Origin: Streptomyces sp. P3
Lineage (GTDB): Bacteria; Actinomycetota; Actinomycetes; Streptomycetales; Streptomycetaceae
DNA: 64,000 nucleotides
Direction: 5' to 3'
NCBI RefSeq assembly: GCF_003032475.1
Contig: NZ_CP028369.1
Coordinates: 4,526,001 to 4,590,000, forward strand
A program made the position numbers and the translations under genes. The notes below the pieces were generated by a model. That model saw only the letters and a list, made by a program, of their open reading frames with translations. It did not search any database and was not told where the DNA came from. This document shows, piece by piece, positions 29,276-39,015 of the stretch (position 1 is its first letter; each line of letters opens with the position of its first letter).

Positions 29276-29925
29276 CTCAGCCGTCCGTGCCCTCCGAGAA
29301 GGGCGCCGAGGTCGGCCGGCGCATCGGTGTCGGCCTGATGTACGGGCTGTGGAAGCCGCGCGTGCTGGGCGCCTGGAAGGTGCCGGCGAGCGGCCCGCTG
29401 ATCTTCGCCATCAACCACTCCCACAACATCGACGGACCGATGGTGATGGGCGTGGCCCCGCGGCCCACGCACTTCCTGATCAAGAAGGAGGCGTTCATCG
29501 GCCCGCTGGACCCCTTCCTGACCGGCATCGGTCAACTCAAGGTCGACCGGGACACCACCGACCGCACGGCCATCACCCGTGCGCTGGGCGTGCTCGGCAA
29601 CGGCGGGGTTCTCGGGATCTTCCCGGAGGGCACCCGGGGCGAGGGCGACTTCGCCGCCCTGCGCGCCGGGCTCGCCTACTTCGCGGTGCGCGGCGGGGCG
29701 CCGATCGTGCCCGTCGCCGTGCTGGGAAGCACGGAGCGCCGCGGACGGTTGATCAAGGCGCTGCCCCCGCTGCGCTCCCGCGTCGACGTCGTCTTCGGAG
29801 ACCCGTTCGACGCCGGCGACGGAAGCGGCCGCAGGACCCGTAAGGCACTGGACGAGGCGACCGAACGCATCCAGAAGCAGCTGGCCGCCCACCTGGAAAA
29901 CGCCAGGCGCCTGACCGGGCGCTGA
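29272..29925 (+). CDS. plsC: 1-acyl-sn-glycerol-3-phosphate acyltransferase-like protein
   Basis: A 217-codon PlsC-family acyltransferase of phospholipid synthesis. The catalytic HX4D motif is NHSHNIDG near residue 46, and the acceptor-binding FPEGTRGEG is near residue 118. Actinobacterial genomes carry several paralogues, so the exact acceptor is unsure. The GTG start overlaps the cmk stop (GTGA). Confidence 0.93.
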   Translation: MTQPSVPSEKGAEVGRRIGVGLMYGLWKPRVLGAWKVPASGPLIFAINHSHNIDGPMVMGVAPRPTHFLIKKEAFIGPLDPFLTGIGQLKVDRDTTDRTAITRALGVLGNGGVLGIFPEGTRGEGDFAALRAGLAYFAVRGGAPIVPVAVLGSTERRGRLIKALPPLRSRVDVVFGDPFDAGDGSGRRTRKALDEATERIQKQLAAHLENARRLTGR

Positions 29926-30011
29926 GCGACACTGAATGACCGAGTAGTGGATCAACCCGGACGAACGGGGCTCCACCGATCACCACGATGGAACGACGAG
30001 GTACGGACTTC

Positions 30012-31493
30012 ATGAACGACCACAGCCAGCCCGACGGCTCGGACCCCTTCGAGCACGATCACGGGGCGCTCGGCGACGCCGAGTACGCGGAGTTCATGGA
30101 GCTCGCCGCCGTCGAGGGCTTCGACATCGAGGACGTCGAGGGGGCCATCGAGGAGGCCGGTCACGGGCCGCTGCCCGTGCTCGCCGTCGTCGGCCGCCCC
30201 AATGTCGGCAAGTCGACCCTGGTGAACCGGATCATCGGCCGCCGCGAGGCCGTCGTCGAGGACAAGCCGGGCGTCACCCGCGACCGCGTCACCTACGAGG
30301 CGGAGTGGTCGGGCCGCCGCTTCAAGCTCGTCGACACCGGCGGCTGGGAGCAGGACGTCCTCGGCATCGACGCCTCCGTGGCCGCGCAGGCCGAGTACGC
30401 GATCGAGGCCGCCGACGCCGTCGTCTTCGTCGTGGACGCCAAGGTCGGCGCCACCGACACCGACGAGGCGGTGGTACGGCTGCTGCGCAAGGCCGGCAAG
30501 CCCGTGGTCCTGGCCGCCAACAAGGTCGACGGCCCGAGCGCCGAGGCCGACGCGGCCTACCTGTGGTCCCTGGGCCTCGGCGAACCGCACCCGATCTCCG
30601 CACTGCACGGCCGCGGCACCGGCGACATGCTGGACGCCGTCCTGGAGGCCCTGCCGGAGGCCCCGGCGCAGACCTTCGGCACCGCGGTCGGCGGCCCTCG
30701 CCGGATCGCGCTCATCGGCCGCCCGAACGTCGGCAAGTCCTCGCTGCTGAACAAGGTGGCGAACGAGGAGCGCGTCGTCGTCAACGAGATCGCGGGCACC
30801 ACCCGTGACCCGGTCGACGAGCTGATCGAACTCGGCGGCGTCATCTGGAAGTTCGTCGACACGGCCGGCATCCGCAAGCGCGTCCACCTCCAGCAGGGCG
30901 CCGACTACTACGCCTCGCTGCGCACCGCCGCCGCCGTCGAGAAGGCCGAGGTGGCGGTCATCCTCATCGACGCCTCCGAGTCGATCTCGGTCCAGGACCA
31001 GCGCATCGTCACCATGGCCGTCGACGCGGGCCGCGCCCTCGTCATCGCCTACAACAAGTGGGACACCCTCGACGAGGAGCGCCGCTACTACTTGGAGCGG
31101 GAGATCGAGACCGAGTTCGCCCAGGTGGCGTGGGCCCCCCGGGTCAACGTCTCGGCGCGCACCGGCCGCCACATGGAGAAGCTGGTCCCGGCGATCGAGA
31201 CCGCGCTGGCCGGCTGGGAGACCCGTGTCCCCACCGGCCGCCTGAACGCCTTCCTCGGCGAGCTGGTCGCCGCCCACCCGCACCCGGTGCGGGGCGGCAA
31301 GCAGCCGCGCATTCTCTTCGGCACCCAGGCCGGCACCAAGCCGCCGCGGTTCGTCCTCTTCGCCTCCGGATTCATCGAGGCGGGCTACCGGCGCTTCATC
31401 GAGCGTCGGCTGCGCGAGGAGTTCGGCTTCGAGGGCACCCCCATCCACATCTCGGTTCGGGTGCGCGAGAAGCGCGGCACGAAGAAGAAGTAA
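30012..31493 (+). CDS. der: Ribosome-associated GTPase Der (EngA)
   Basis: A 493-codon double-GTPase needed for 50S ribosome assembly. Both G domains carry the P-loop GRPNVGKS (about residues 62 and 237); the second also shows NKWD. A C-terminal KH-like domain ends in a basic [11 protein letters not shown] tail. The first 50 acidic residues are the usual actinobacterial extension. The ATG at 30012 is preferred to 29988 because GAGG lies 10 nt before it and nothing suitable precedes the other. It is 86 nt after plsC. Confidence 0.96.
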   Translation: MNDHSQPDGSDPFEHDHGALGDAEYAEFMELAAVEGFDIEDVEGAIEEAGHGPLPVLAVVGRPNVGKSTLVNRIIGRREAVVEDKPGVTRDRVTYEAEWSGRRFKLVDTGGWEQDVLGIDASVAAQAEYAIEAADAVVFVVDAKVGATDTDEAVVRLLRKAGKPVVLAANKVDGPSAEADAAYLWSLGLGEPHPISALHGRGTGDMLDAVLEALPEAPAQTFGTAVGGPRRIALIGRPNVGKSSLLNKVANEERVVVNEIAGTTRDPVDELIELGGVIWKFVDTAGIRKRVHLQQGADYYASLRTAAAVEKAEVAVILIDASESISVQDQRIVTMAVDAGRALVIAYNKWDTLDEERRYYLEREIETEFAQVAWAPRVNVSARTGRHMEKLVPAIETALAGWETRVPTGRLNAFLGELVAAHPHPVRGGKQPRILFGTQAGTKPPRFVLFASGFIEAGYRRFIERRLREEFGFEGTPIHISVRVREKRGTKKK

Positions 31494-31548
31494 CCCGCCG
31501 GAAGCAACCCGCCCGAAGCAACCCGCCCGAAGCAGCCCGCCGGAAGCA
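31493..31548. repeat. Four 14-nt tandem repeats after der
   Basis: Four consecutive near-identical copies of acccgcccgaagca begin at the last base of the der stop codon. Changes are confined to one or two bases. No hairpin is formed by them; the terminator lies about 55 nt further. Confidence 0.85.
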
Positions 31549-31602
31549 GTTCGGCGAAGCGGTGCGGGAGCCGGGGTGGCGCAGATGCGGCTTCCCGGAC
31601 CT

Positions 31603-31639
31603 GAGGAGGGCGGCGCCCGTGGCGGGCGCCGCCCTCCTC
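31603..31639. terminator. Bidirectional terminator between der and a convergent gene
   Basis: A perfect 16-bp stem (31603-31618 with 31624-31639) and a 5-nt loop, between the der stop and the stop of the minus-strand gene at 31659. Confidence 0.88.
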
Positions 31640-31658
31640 CCGCCGTTTCGGGCCCCGG

Positions 31659-32087
31659 TCAGAAGGTCTTGCGGGGGGCCGGTGGCAGTGCCGGGACGTG
31701 GTGCATCGCGGTGGACTGGTGCTGCTGGCCGCCGATCTGCCCGACCCGCTGCCACTGCGACTGCTGCCCCCCGTGCCGCGCGCTCTGCGCCCCGGCGCTG
31801 TAGGCGCTGTACGAGCTGCTGAACGACCCCGGGCGGGGCGCCGGGTACGAGCTCGTGTGATGCGGATTGTTCCCGAAAGGGGTGAACCCCAGCTCGTCCT
31901 CGCCGCTGCGGTCACCCGGCAACGAGCGGAACGTCTTGACGTACTCGGCGTACAGCGCGTCGTAGATCGGCGTGGCCGATGGGCCGCCCTGCGAGTCCTG
32001 GGCCGGTCGCGCGGACGGGATCGACGGGAAGGGCGGGCGGCGGGGAACGTCGTAGGTGTGCACGTATGTCCAAACGAGGTCGGACAT
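31659..32087 (-). CDS. Conserved Streptomyces hypothetical protein
   Basis: A 142-codon protein without a recognised domain. It begins MSDLVWTYVHTYDVPRRPPF, has a conserved-looking core (PIYDALYAEYVKTFRSLPGD and ELGFTPFGN) and ends in a Ser/Tyr/Gln/His-rich low-complexity tail. The ATG at 32087 is chosen because the further 16 residues of open frame look non-coding. It sits 126 nt downstream of another unknown gene on the same strand. No function is proposed. Confidence 0.65.
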   Translation of the reverse strand: MSDLVWTYVHTYDVPRRPPFPSIPSARPAQDSQGGPSATPIYDALYAEYVKTFRSLPGDRSGEDELGFTPFGNNPHHTSSYPAPRPGSFSSSYSAYSAGAQSARHGGQQSQWQRVGQIGGQQHQSTAMHHVPALPPAPRKTF

Positions 32088-32213
32088 CAAGGGATGCGGC
32101 CGCGCGACGTGCCGTCGGGCGCGTGCGCCCCACACGGCCGCACGCCCGACGCACGCCGCACGGGACGGTGGTGCGGCGCGGGACGGTGGTGCGGGCCCCG
32201 CGCAGCGGAGACC

Positions 32214-32996
32214 TCAGGTACCGGCGAGCGGCAGGGCCGCCCCGACCAACTGACCGCCCGCGGCGGCCCTGTCGAGCGCGTCGCGCAGCAGGTCCTCACG
32301 GGGCTGACGGCCGATCGACCCGACGGGGGCGGCGAACATCAGCACCTGCTGGTGCTTGTTGGCGGCGGCGCGCCACCCCTCCGTCACCTGCAGCGGCTGG
32401 TGGGCCTGCCACCAGGCGACCGGCTGGCCGCCGTTCGCGGAGGGCTGCAGCACCGCGTGGAGCTGGCCCATGGCCAGCAGTACGGACCAGCCGTGCTGCA
32501 CCGGCGGCACCTCGGACAGCTGGGAGAGCGGCATGAAGCCCTGCTCGATGAGCAGCGGCAGGAAGTCGTCGCCGGCGCCGGTGGCACCGGGCCGCACGAT
32601 CGGAGCGGTCGGCTCGACGACCAGGGCGGGGTGCAACTCCCCGGCGATCAGGACGAGTCCGCTGGTCACGCCGAGCACAGCCTGTTCGGGGACGACCTTG
32701 CCGGCGTCCAGGTCGGCCGAGTCGCCGTTGATGGAGCGGACCGCGCCCTGCAGCTGCTCCTCGGTGACCTGGACGACCTGCGAGGGCAGGCAGGTGGAGT
32801 GGGCGAAGGCGAGGACGGCGGTCTCGTCCCCGATGAACAGGACGGTGCTGGTGCGCTCGTTGTCGGAGTCGCCCGGGGTGCGGCAGGACGTGCAGTCGTA
32901 ACTGCCCGGGGCGTTGTCTCCGGCGAGCAGCCGGTCGGCTTCTTCGTCGCCGATCTCGGCGCGAACCTCGTCGCTGACGTCGAGCATGCGCGGCAC
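32214..32996 (-). CDS. Conserved hypothetical protein with an N-terminal CxxC motif
   Basis: A 260-codon soluble protein. Near residue 33 is YDCTSCRTPGD, a single CxxC that might bind metal or be redox active, followed by alternating hydrophobic segments (TSTVLFIGDETAVLAFAHST) typical of an alpha/beta fold. I recognise no family beyond a Streptomyces conserved protein. The GTG at 32996 has GGGAG 5 nt upstream; ATG at 32987 is the alternative. Confidence 0.7.
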   Translation of the reverse strand: MPRMLDVSDEVRAEIGDEEADRLLAGDNAPGSYDCTSCRTPGDSDNERTSTVLFIGDETAVLAFAHSTCLPSQVVQVTEEQLQGAVRSINGDSADLDAGKVVPEQAVLGVTSGLVLIAGELHPALVVEPTAPIVRPGATGAGDDFLPLLIEQGFMPLSQLSEVPPVQHGWSVLLAMGQLHAVLQPSANGGQPVAWWQAHQPLQVTEGWRAAANKHQQVLMFAAPVGSIGRQPREDLLRDALDRAAAGGQLVGAALPLAGT

Positions 32997-33338
32997 GGGG
33001 GCTCCCTCGGATGCGGTGCTGGGGCGAGTCCGGGTGGCCCCGGCTCGTGGTCCGGGCGGGTCCCCGGCTCATGAAGAAGACAACGGGCGATCTGTGGCGG
33101 GAGTCACGCTGCAGGGCGAACGGAATCGAACCGTCCTGCGCGCACGGTCACCCTGGGTGCTGAATCGGACACTCCTTGTCAAGTTACGGAGAGGTCACGG
33201 AAGTTGATCCGGTGAGCTGGCTCACAGTCAGCTGGGTCTGCTGGTCGACAAAGCAGGAAATGAGCGGATGAAACAGGTGGCCGAAAATCGCCGCTACCTA
33301 AGGTAACCGGCGAGTGGCCTGCAGCGGAGGGGAGTTGG
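32997..33338. other. Upstream part of the long divergent gap before the Rpf-LysM gene
   Basis: About 340 nt with no gene I can support. It holds two small palindromes: GTGAGC-TG-GCTCAC at 33212-33225 and TACCTAAGGTA at 33295-33305. Either could be a protein-binding site for the downstream promoter; neither matches an operator I can name. Confidence 0.45.
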
Positions 33339-33368
33339 TTGTTAACGACCCGTCAGCATCCCTAGATT
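33339..33368 (+). promoter_or_regulatory. Likely promoter of the Rpf-LysM gene
   Basis: TTGTTA at 33339-33344 and TAGATT at 33363-33368, spaced 18 nt. Transcription would start near 33375 and leave a leader of about 155 nt, in which 33403-33412 pairs perfectly with 33442-33451 (10 bp). Confidence 0.45.
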
Positions 33369-33520
33369 GCTCCGCCGTGTGCAACGAGCACCGCTCGGGA
33401 ACGTCCGCCGGCCGCGCGGCCAGACAACGCGCAGCACGACCGCCGGCGGACGGGACGGAGCACGACGGCCGCGCCCTGTGCGGCAGACGTGCCCCGTCCC
33501 GGGGGAGCCCGGGTTCGTAG

Positions 33521-34300
<780 letters not shown>

Positions 34301-34323
34301 GCCGCTCCCCCTCCGGGGCACGG

Positions 34324-34357
34324 CGGCCCCGTCCGGTCCGACGACGGGACGGGGCCG
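34324..34357 (+). terminator. Hairpin terminator after the Rpf-LysM gene
   Basis: An 11-bp perfect stem (34324-34334 with 34347-34357), extendable by G-U pairs, with a 12-nt loop, 24 nt after the stop codon. Confidence 0.75.
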
Positions 34358-34411
34358 TTCCCCGGGATCCGGGCGGCGTCCGGCGCGTCCGCCGTGAGAC
34401 ACACTGGGCGC

Positions 34412-35425
34412 ATGCTGGAGACCTCCGCCCGACTGCTGCGCCTGCTCTCCCTGCTGCAGGCCCACCGCGAGTGGTCCGGTACGCAGCTCGCAGACCGGCT
34501 CGGTGTCACCCCACGCACGGTGCGCCGGGACGTGGAGAGGCTGCGCGAACTGGGTTACCCGGTCAACGCGACTCCCGGTACCGGCGGCGGTTATCAGCTG
34601 GGCGTCGGCGCCGAGTTGCCGCCGCTGCTGCTGGACGACGACGAGGCCGTCGCCGTCGCCGTGGGGCTGCGGACGGCGGCAGGGCAGGGCATCGAGGGCA
34701 TCGGCGAGACCTCGGTACGGGCGCTGGCCAAGCTGGAGCAGGTGCTGCCGCACCGGTTGCGGCGGCGGGTGGGCGCCCTGAACGCCTTCACCGTGCCGAT
34801 GCTGCGCGGCCCGCAGTCCTCCGCCGTGGACCCGGCCCTGCTCACCGAGCTCGCCCATCTCTGCCGGGACGCGGAGCGGCTGCGCTTCGACTACCGGGGG
34901 CACGACGGCGGCGAGACCCGCCGCACGGTCGAACCCCACCGCCTGGTGTGCACCGAGCGCCGCTGGTACCTGGTCGCCTGGGATCTCGACCGGGCGGACT
35001 GGCGTACGTTCCGGGTGGACCGTCTCACCCCGAGGCCGCCGCACGGCCCGCGCTTCGATCCGCGTGAGCCGCCCGCCCAGGACCTCGCCGGGTATGTCTC
35101 CGAGGGCGTCTCCACCCGCGCGTACGCGGTGCGGGCCACCGTCCGGCTGCTGGCGCCCCTGGCCGTGGCCGCCGAACACGTCTCGCCCTCGGCGGGCACG
35201 CTGGAGCCGGACGGGGACGGGGCCTGCGTGCTGCGCACGGGAGCCGCGAGCCTCGACGTGATGGTGGTCCACGTGCTGATGGCGGGTCTCGAGTTCGAGG
35301 TGCTGGAACCCGTGGAACTGATCGACGCGATCAGGACCGCCCGCGACCGGCTCGACGGTGCTCTGGCGCGGGCCTCGGGGCCCCGCACGCCGACCGGTGG
35401 ACCGGCGCCGGCGCCGCGCCCCTGA
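34412..35425 (+). CDS. WYL-domain transcriptional regulator (YafY/DeoR-like)
   Basis: A 337-codon regulator. The N-terminal helix-turn-helix (residues about 5-60; SGTQLADRLGVTPRTVRRDV) is followed by a WYL domain (about 140-210; RRTVEPHRLVCTERRWYLVA, with the WYL core as WYLVAWD) and a WCX-type C-terminus. WYL domains bind nucleic-acid or nucleotide ligands and often control DNA-damage, defence or metabolic genes. No defence genes lie nearby. The ATG at 34412 is used; the frame extends 6 codons further. Confidence 0.9.
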   Translation: MLETSARLLRLLSLLQAHREWSGTQLADRLGVTPRTVRRDVERLRELGYPVNATPGTGGGYQLGVGAELPPLLLDDDEAVAVAVGLRTAAGQGIEGIGETSVRALAKLEQVLPHRLRRRVGALNAFTVPMLRGPQSSAVDPALLTELAHLCRDAERLRFDYRGHDGGETRRTVEPHRLVCTERRWYLVAWDLDRADWRTFRVDRLTPRPPHGPRFDPREPPAQDLAGYVSEGVSTRAYAVRATVRLLAPLAVAAEHVSPSAGTLEPDGDGACVLRTGAASLDVMVVHVLMAGLEFEVLEPVELIDAIRTARDRLDGALARASGPRTPTGGPAPAPRP

Positions 35426-35834
35426 CGGCCGCCCGACCCGCCGTGGGCCGGTTCGGACCCCCTGCGTACTCCCTCGGCCGGCGTCGCCGCCCCGGCCGGA
35501 GGACCGGCCGGCGGCACCGGGAGGATGTGTGGAGGACCCGTGTATTTCCTACGGGCAGTCAGCTCCGCAGAGCCCGCCGGTAAGCGGAACGGAACGGGTT
35601 CCGACGGTTTCGGAATCGACGTTGCGGACTATTTCCGCAGGGTTTTTCGAAGGTCTCGGACGCCGTACGGAAATGGCGTTCGAATGCGTGAACAAGATGT
35701 ACGAAATCGCTCGTACGTGTGACGGGGTTAGGCCGAAACGAGTGTCGTGATCCTGTGACAGAAGTGTGACCGGGGTGATCCGCGCCTCCCGTACGGGGTT
35801 CCCGGGAGTCCGGCGAGCGGCCTAGCGTGGCGGC
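35426..35834. other. A+T-richer intergenic region
   Basis: About 410 nt. From roughly 35540 to 35770 the base composition is distinctly more A+T-rich than the surroundings. A frame at 35525-35722 is open but its third positions are not G/C biased, so I do not call it a gene. It contains an inverted repeat GTACGA-N6-TCGTAC (35699-35716). The region may carry the promoter of the I78 gene or a nucleoid-protein binding site. Confidence 0.4.
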
Positions 35835-36050
35835 ATGGCACCGAATCCCACTCCGCCAGCGGAGCCGCAGGACAGCCCGGACGGATACGTCGGCCTCGAG
35901 GCCGCGCAGGCCGAGCGGCTCGCGCGCGACCGGGGGTGGTCGACGGTGCGCTCGCTGGCCCCGGGAACGATCATCACCATGGAGTACCGCTTCGGCCGGT
36001 TGAACTTCGAGGTACGCGAGGGGCGGGTGGCCCGCGCCTGGAAGGGCTGA
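35835..36050 (+). CDS. I78-family peptidase inhibitor-like small protein
   Basis: A 71-codon protein. After a proline-rich start, residues 17-71 (DGYVGLEAAQAERLARDRGW, then VRSLAPGTIITMEYRFGRLN and FEVREGRVARAWKG) match the I78 inhibitor fold, in which the C-terminal RLNFEV strand is highly conserved. It has no signal peptide, so an intracellular protease is the likely partner. It stands alone with a strong terminator after it. Confidence 0.8.
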   Translation: MAPNPTPPAEPQDSPDGYVGLEAAQAERLARDRGWSTVRSLAPGTIITMEYRFGRLNFEVREGRVARAWKG

Positions 36051-36091
36051 GCCGCCCGGCGCCTCGAGCGGAAGGTCCCGCCGGCCCGACA

Positions 36092-36129
36092 ACAGGCCCC
36101 GCTTCCCGATGCCGGGAAGCGGGGCCTGT
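36092..36129. terminator. Strong bidirectional terminator
   Basis: A perfect 16-bp stem (36092-36107 with 36114-36129) and 6-nt loop between the convergent I78 and PAP2 genes. Confidence 0.88.
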
Positions 36130-36197
36130 GGGTGCGGGGCCGGGGTGCGTACCGGGCCCCGCCGTCGTGAGGCGGATCCGCGCAGGTCGTCCCCCGG

Positions 36198-37220
36198 TCA
36201 GGGGCGGGCCGTCGAGGTCGTGGCACCGCGGGGGAGCCGGTCGGCGTGCGGTGGCCGGCGGCTGCCGACCGGGGTGACCGGTGTGCGTTCCGAGCGGGTG
36301 GTGTGCGGGCCGGGGGCCAGATAGACCGGTGGGCGCGGCGGACGGGCCGCGGTGGCGGTCTCGCGGCGTGCGGCGGCCTCGTCCTGGGCGGAGACCGCGG
36401 CGACCGCCACGACCGACACCGGGGCGGCCACCGGGGCGGCCGGGACCGGGAGCGTGCCGCTGCGGCGATCGCGTCGGCGGTCGCGCCAGGCGAGGATCGC
36501 GACCTCGGCGCGGGCGATCAGAGGCTCGCACCACGGCAGCGCCAGCATGACGAGCAGACCTGAGGTCCAGCCCAGCACCACGTCGCTCAGCCAGTGCGTA
36601 CCGAGGTAGACGGTGGTCAGGCCGACGCCGAGCGAGACCACCGCGGAGACGGCGGACAGCCAGCGGCGAGCTCTCGGCGTGGAGGCCAGATACGCGAGGA
36701 TTCCCCAGGTCACGACGGCGTTGGCGGTGTGGCCGCTGGGAAATATATCGCCGCCCAGCCACATCTCGTTCGCGCCGATGGTGGTCGCGTAATGCGGTCC
36801 GAGCCGGCCCATGCCGATCTTGGCGGCCCCGACGGTGATGTTCAGCAGCAGCAGTGAGGCGCCCAGGGTGAGCAGCGGGCGCAGGGTGTGCTGCCGCCAG
36901 GACCTCCAGCCGAGCCACGCGGCGACCATCACGGCGGTCGGGCCGCGCTGGCCGAGGACCACGTAGTAGTCGAGGAAGGCGTGGATCTCCGGCCACTGCT
37001 GGTACGGCCGGAAGAACATGACCTGCCAGTCGAAGCGGACCAGCCACGACGTGACCACCACGAGCCACACGATCGCCACATAGAAGGCCAGGGTCGCGAC
37101 GAGCAGCGCGACCCTGTGCCTGCTCATCTTCGGCACATCGATGTGGGCCGGTCGTTCCGGCTCACGGTCGAGCCTGGCGAACACCCGGTCCAGACGGGTG
37201 AGGTTTTGTTCGGTACGCAC
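36198..37220 (-). CDS. PAP2-family membrane phosphatase
   Basis: A 340-codon membrane protein with about six helices and a long proline/alanine-rich cytoplasmic tail (from about residue 245). The PAP2 signature is present in variant form: KIGMGRLGP, then FPSGHTANAVVTWG, then VYLGTHWLSDVVLGW with the catalytic histidines of PSGH and GTHWLSD. Such enzymes dephosphorylate lipid phosphates such as undecaprenyl diphosphate or phosphatidic acid. The GTG at 37220 starts MRTEQNLTRLDRVF. Its neighbour on the same strand is a mannosyltransferase, which would fit polyprenyl-phosphate sugar chemistry. Confidence 0.9.
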   Translation of the reverse strand: MRTEQNLTRLDRVFARLDREPERPAHIDVPKMSRHRVALLVATLAFYVAIVWLVVVTSWLVRFDWQVMFFRPYQQWPEIHAFLDYYVVLGQRGPTAVMVAAWLGWRSWRQHTLRPLLTLGASLLLLNITVGAAKIGMGRLGPHYATTIGANEMWLGGDIFPSGHTANAVVTWGILAYLASTPRARRWLSAVSAVVSLGVGLTTVYLGTHWLSDVVLGWTSGLLVMLALPWCEPLIARAEVAILAWRDRRRDRRSGTLPVPAAPVAAPVSVVAVAAVSAQDEAAARRETATAARPPRPPVYLAPGPHTTRSERTPVTPVGSRRPPHADRLPRGATTSTARP

Positions 37221-37427
37221 CTAAACGACGTTACAGCGAGTGAGCTCGAGACTCGGCCGATTCCGCGGGTTTGTGATGACGATGTGATGTGGGATTGCTC
37301 TCAGAACGGTGACAATTCCGGTGGGATCCGCAATCCCTCGACCCTTCTTCCCGCAATTCCTTTGATCATTCCAGGGGATAACTTTAGGGAAGTTATGAAA
37401 GGCTGCGCGGAAAAGCCCGTTCCGCGT

Positions 37428-38702
37428 CTACGGGGGACCGGAGCCGTTCAGCCACCACGCCCCGTACACGGCCGAGGCGACCGCAAGGCACCCCGCCACC
37501 AGCGCCGACCGGGTGGTCCGCAGCCGGGCCAGGGCCAGCGCGAGCGGGAGCAGCAGCGGGAACGCGGGCAGCAGCAGCCGCGGCTTCGAGCCGAAGTAGC
37601 TCGACGCGCACAGGGCGAGCGCGAGCACCACGCCCGCGTACACCAGCAGCGGCAACGGCTGACGCTGCCGCACACAGACCGCGTACAGCCACAGCAGCAG
37701 GGCGACGCCGACGATCAGTCCGACGCCGGCCAGGGCCGACGGGAACGCCGTGAACTTGTCGGCGACGAACCGGGCGAAGGCGTACCCGCCGTCGAAGCCG
37801 TTGCGCCAGCCCGCCTGGACGTCGAGGTAGCCGAGGGGGCCTCGGCCGGTGCGGTGGCCGACCCACAGGACGTAGCCGGCGGCGCCGAGGGGCGCGAGCA
37901 GCATGCCGAGGGCGCGCGGCGCGACACGGGGTTCGTGGACGGTGGCCCCGCGCCCCGAGGCGGCCTCCGCGGACGGTCGGGAGGCGTGTCCGGGGCCCTG
38001 CGCGCCGGGCACGAGCGCCGTGCCGCGGGTTCGCACGAACGGGCCCGTCCCCGGGGTCCGGCGGCCGTGAAGGAGGGACGTCGATCCTGCCGCCCAGACC
38101 GCCGCGACCACCGCGAGCCCCACCGGGCGGGTCAGACCGGACAACGAGGCCAGCATCCCCGCGGTCACCCACCGGTCGGTGAGCACCGCGTACAGCGACC
38201 AGGCGGCCAGTGCCGTGAAGAGCGACTCGCTGTACGCCATCGACTGCACGATTCCGACGGGGAGCACGGCCCACACCAGCACCGCGCAGACCCCCGCCCG
38301 CCGCCCGTACACGTGGTCGGCGACGGCGAAGATCCCCCAGGCCGCCGCGAGCGAGGCGACCACGGAGACCGTGAAGCCGGCGCCGGCGTACGACAACGGG
38401 GTCGTCGCGTGGAGCAGCCTCTCCAGCCAGGGCAGCAGCGGGAAGAAGGCGAGGTTGGAGTGGACGTCGCCGTTCGCCAGGCGGACCTCGTAGCCGTAGC
38501 CCAGCTCGGCGACCCTCGTGTACCAGAGGGCGTCCCAGCGGGCGGTGAGCAGGGTGTACGCGCTCTTGTCGCGGTCCGCGCTCCACAGCGCCAGGGCGAG
38601 CAGGCCCAGGGCGCGCACCGCCGCGTACCCGAGGAGGGCCGGAGCCGCCCGGCGCAGGGCGGCGGAGCCGGGGTGCGTCGCGCGCACGTCAAGATCGGTC
38701 AC
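37428..38702 (-). CDS. PIG-V-like mannosyltransferase family membrane protein
   Basis: A 424-codon polytopic protein with about 10 membrane helices. The N-terminal WDALWYTRVAELGYGYEVRL carries the early acidic residue typical of GT-C enzymes that use polyprenyl-phosphate sugars, and VHSNLAFFPLLPWLERLL with SYSESLFTAL-like YSESLFTAL further on match the PIG-V/mannosyltransferase family. The GTG at 38702 is chosen because the further 78 open codons are basic and non-coding in character. Acceptor and sugar are inferred only from family. A 207-nt gap separates it from the PAP2 gene. Confidence 0.8.
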   Translation of the reverse strand: MTDLDVRATHPGSAALRRAAPALLGYAAVRALGLLALALWSADRDKSAYTLLTARWDALWYTRVAELGYGYEVRLANGDVHSNLAFFPLLPWLERLLHATTPLSYAGAGFTVSVVASLAAAWGIFAVADHVYGRRAGVCAVLVWAVLPVGIVQSMAYSESLFTALAAWSLYAVLTDRWVTAGMLASLSGLTRPVGLAVVAAVWAAGSTSLLHGRRTPGTGPFVRTRGTALVPGAQGPGHASRPSAEAASGRGATVHEPRVAPRALGMLLAPLGAAGYVLWVGHRTGRGPLGYLDVQAGWRNGFDGGYAFARFVADKFTAFPSALAGVGLIVGVALLLWLYAVCVRQRQPLPLLVYAGVVLALALCASSYFGSKPRLLLPAFPLLLPLALALARLRTTRSALVAGCLAVASAVYGAWWLNGSGPP

Positions 38703-39015
38703 GGGCCGATTATCGACGGCATGCGCGGCTGCCGGGACCGCCGGGGCGCGCGGACCTGGGCGGGAGCGGACCGGGAGCGGCGCGAAGGGCGCTCGCGGAC
38801 CGTGCGGCGCGTCAGGCCGCGAGTGGCGTACGCCACACGGGTTGCCCCGGACGGTGAGAGGTCCGCCACGCGGCCCCGGCGCGAACTCGCGTACGCTGCG
38901 TGTCACTCGTGTTCGTCTGCGCGGGCCGGAGACCACCGCTCCTCTCCGGCCGAGCCACGGGGAGTCCCCACCTCGTGAGCCCGCCGAACCGAGGGATCAC
39001 CTGGGAGGTACGTAC
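38703..39015. other. Divergent regulatory region with a perfect 14-bp palindrome
   Basis: About 310 nt between the mannosyltransferase and MFS genes. A perfect palindrome GTGGCGTACGCCAC lies at 38823-38836 and could be an operator. No adjacent regulator gene is seen. I cannot place firm promoter hexamers. Confidence 0.5.

Noticed and set aside
33295..33305. An iron-box-like palindrome before the Rpf gene
   Set aside because: Only the TACCT/AGGTA core is symmetric; it lacks the full 19-bp iron-regulator pattern, so no regulator is assigned.
35525..35722. A 65-codon frame in the A+T-richer gap
   Set aside because: Third-position composition is not G/C biased, the codons are unlike neighbours, and no ribosome site or homology is visible.
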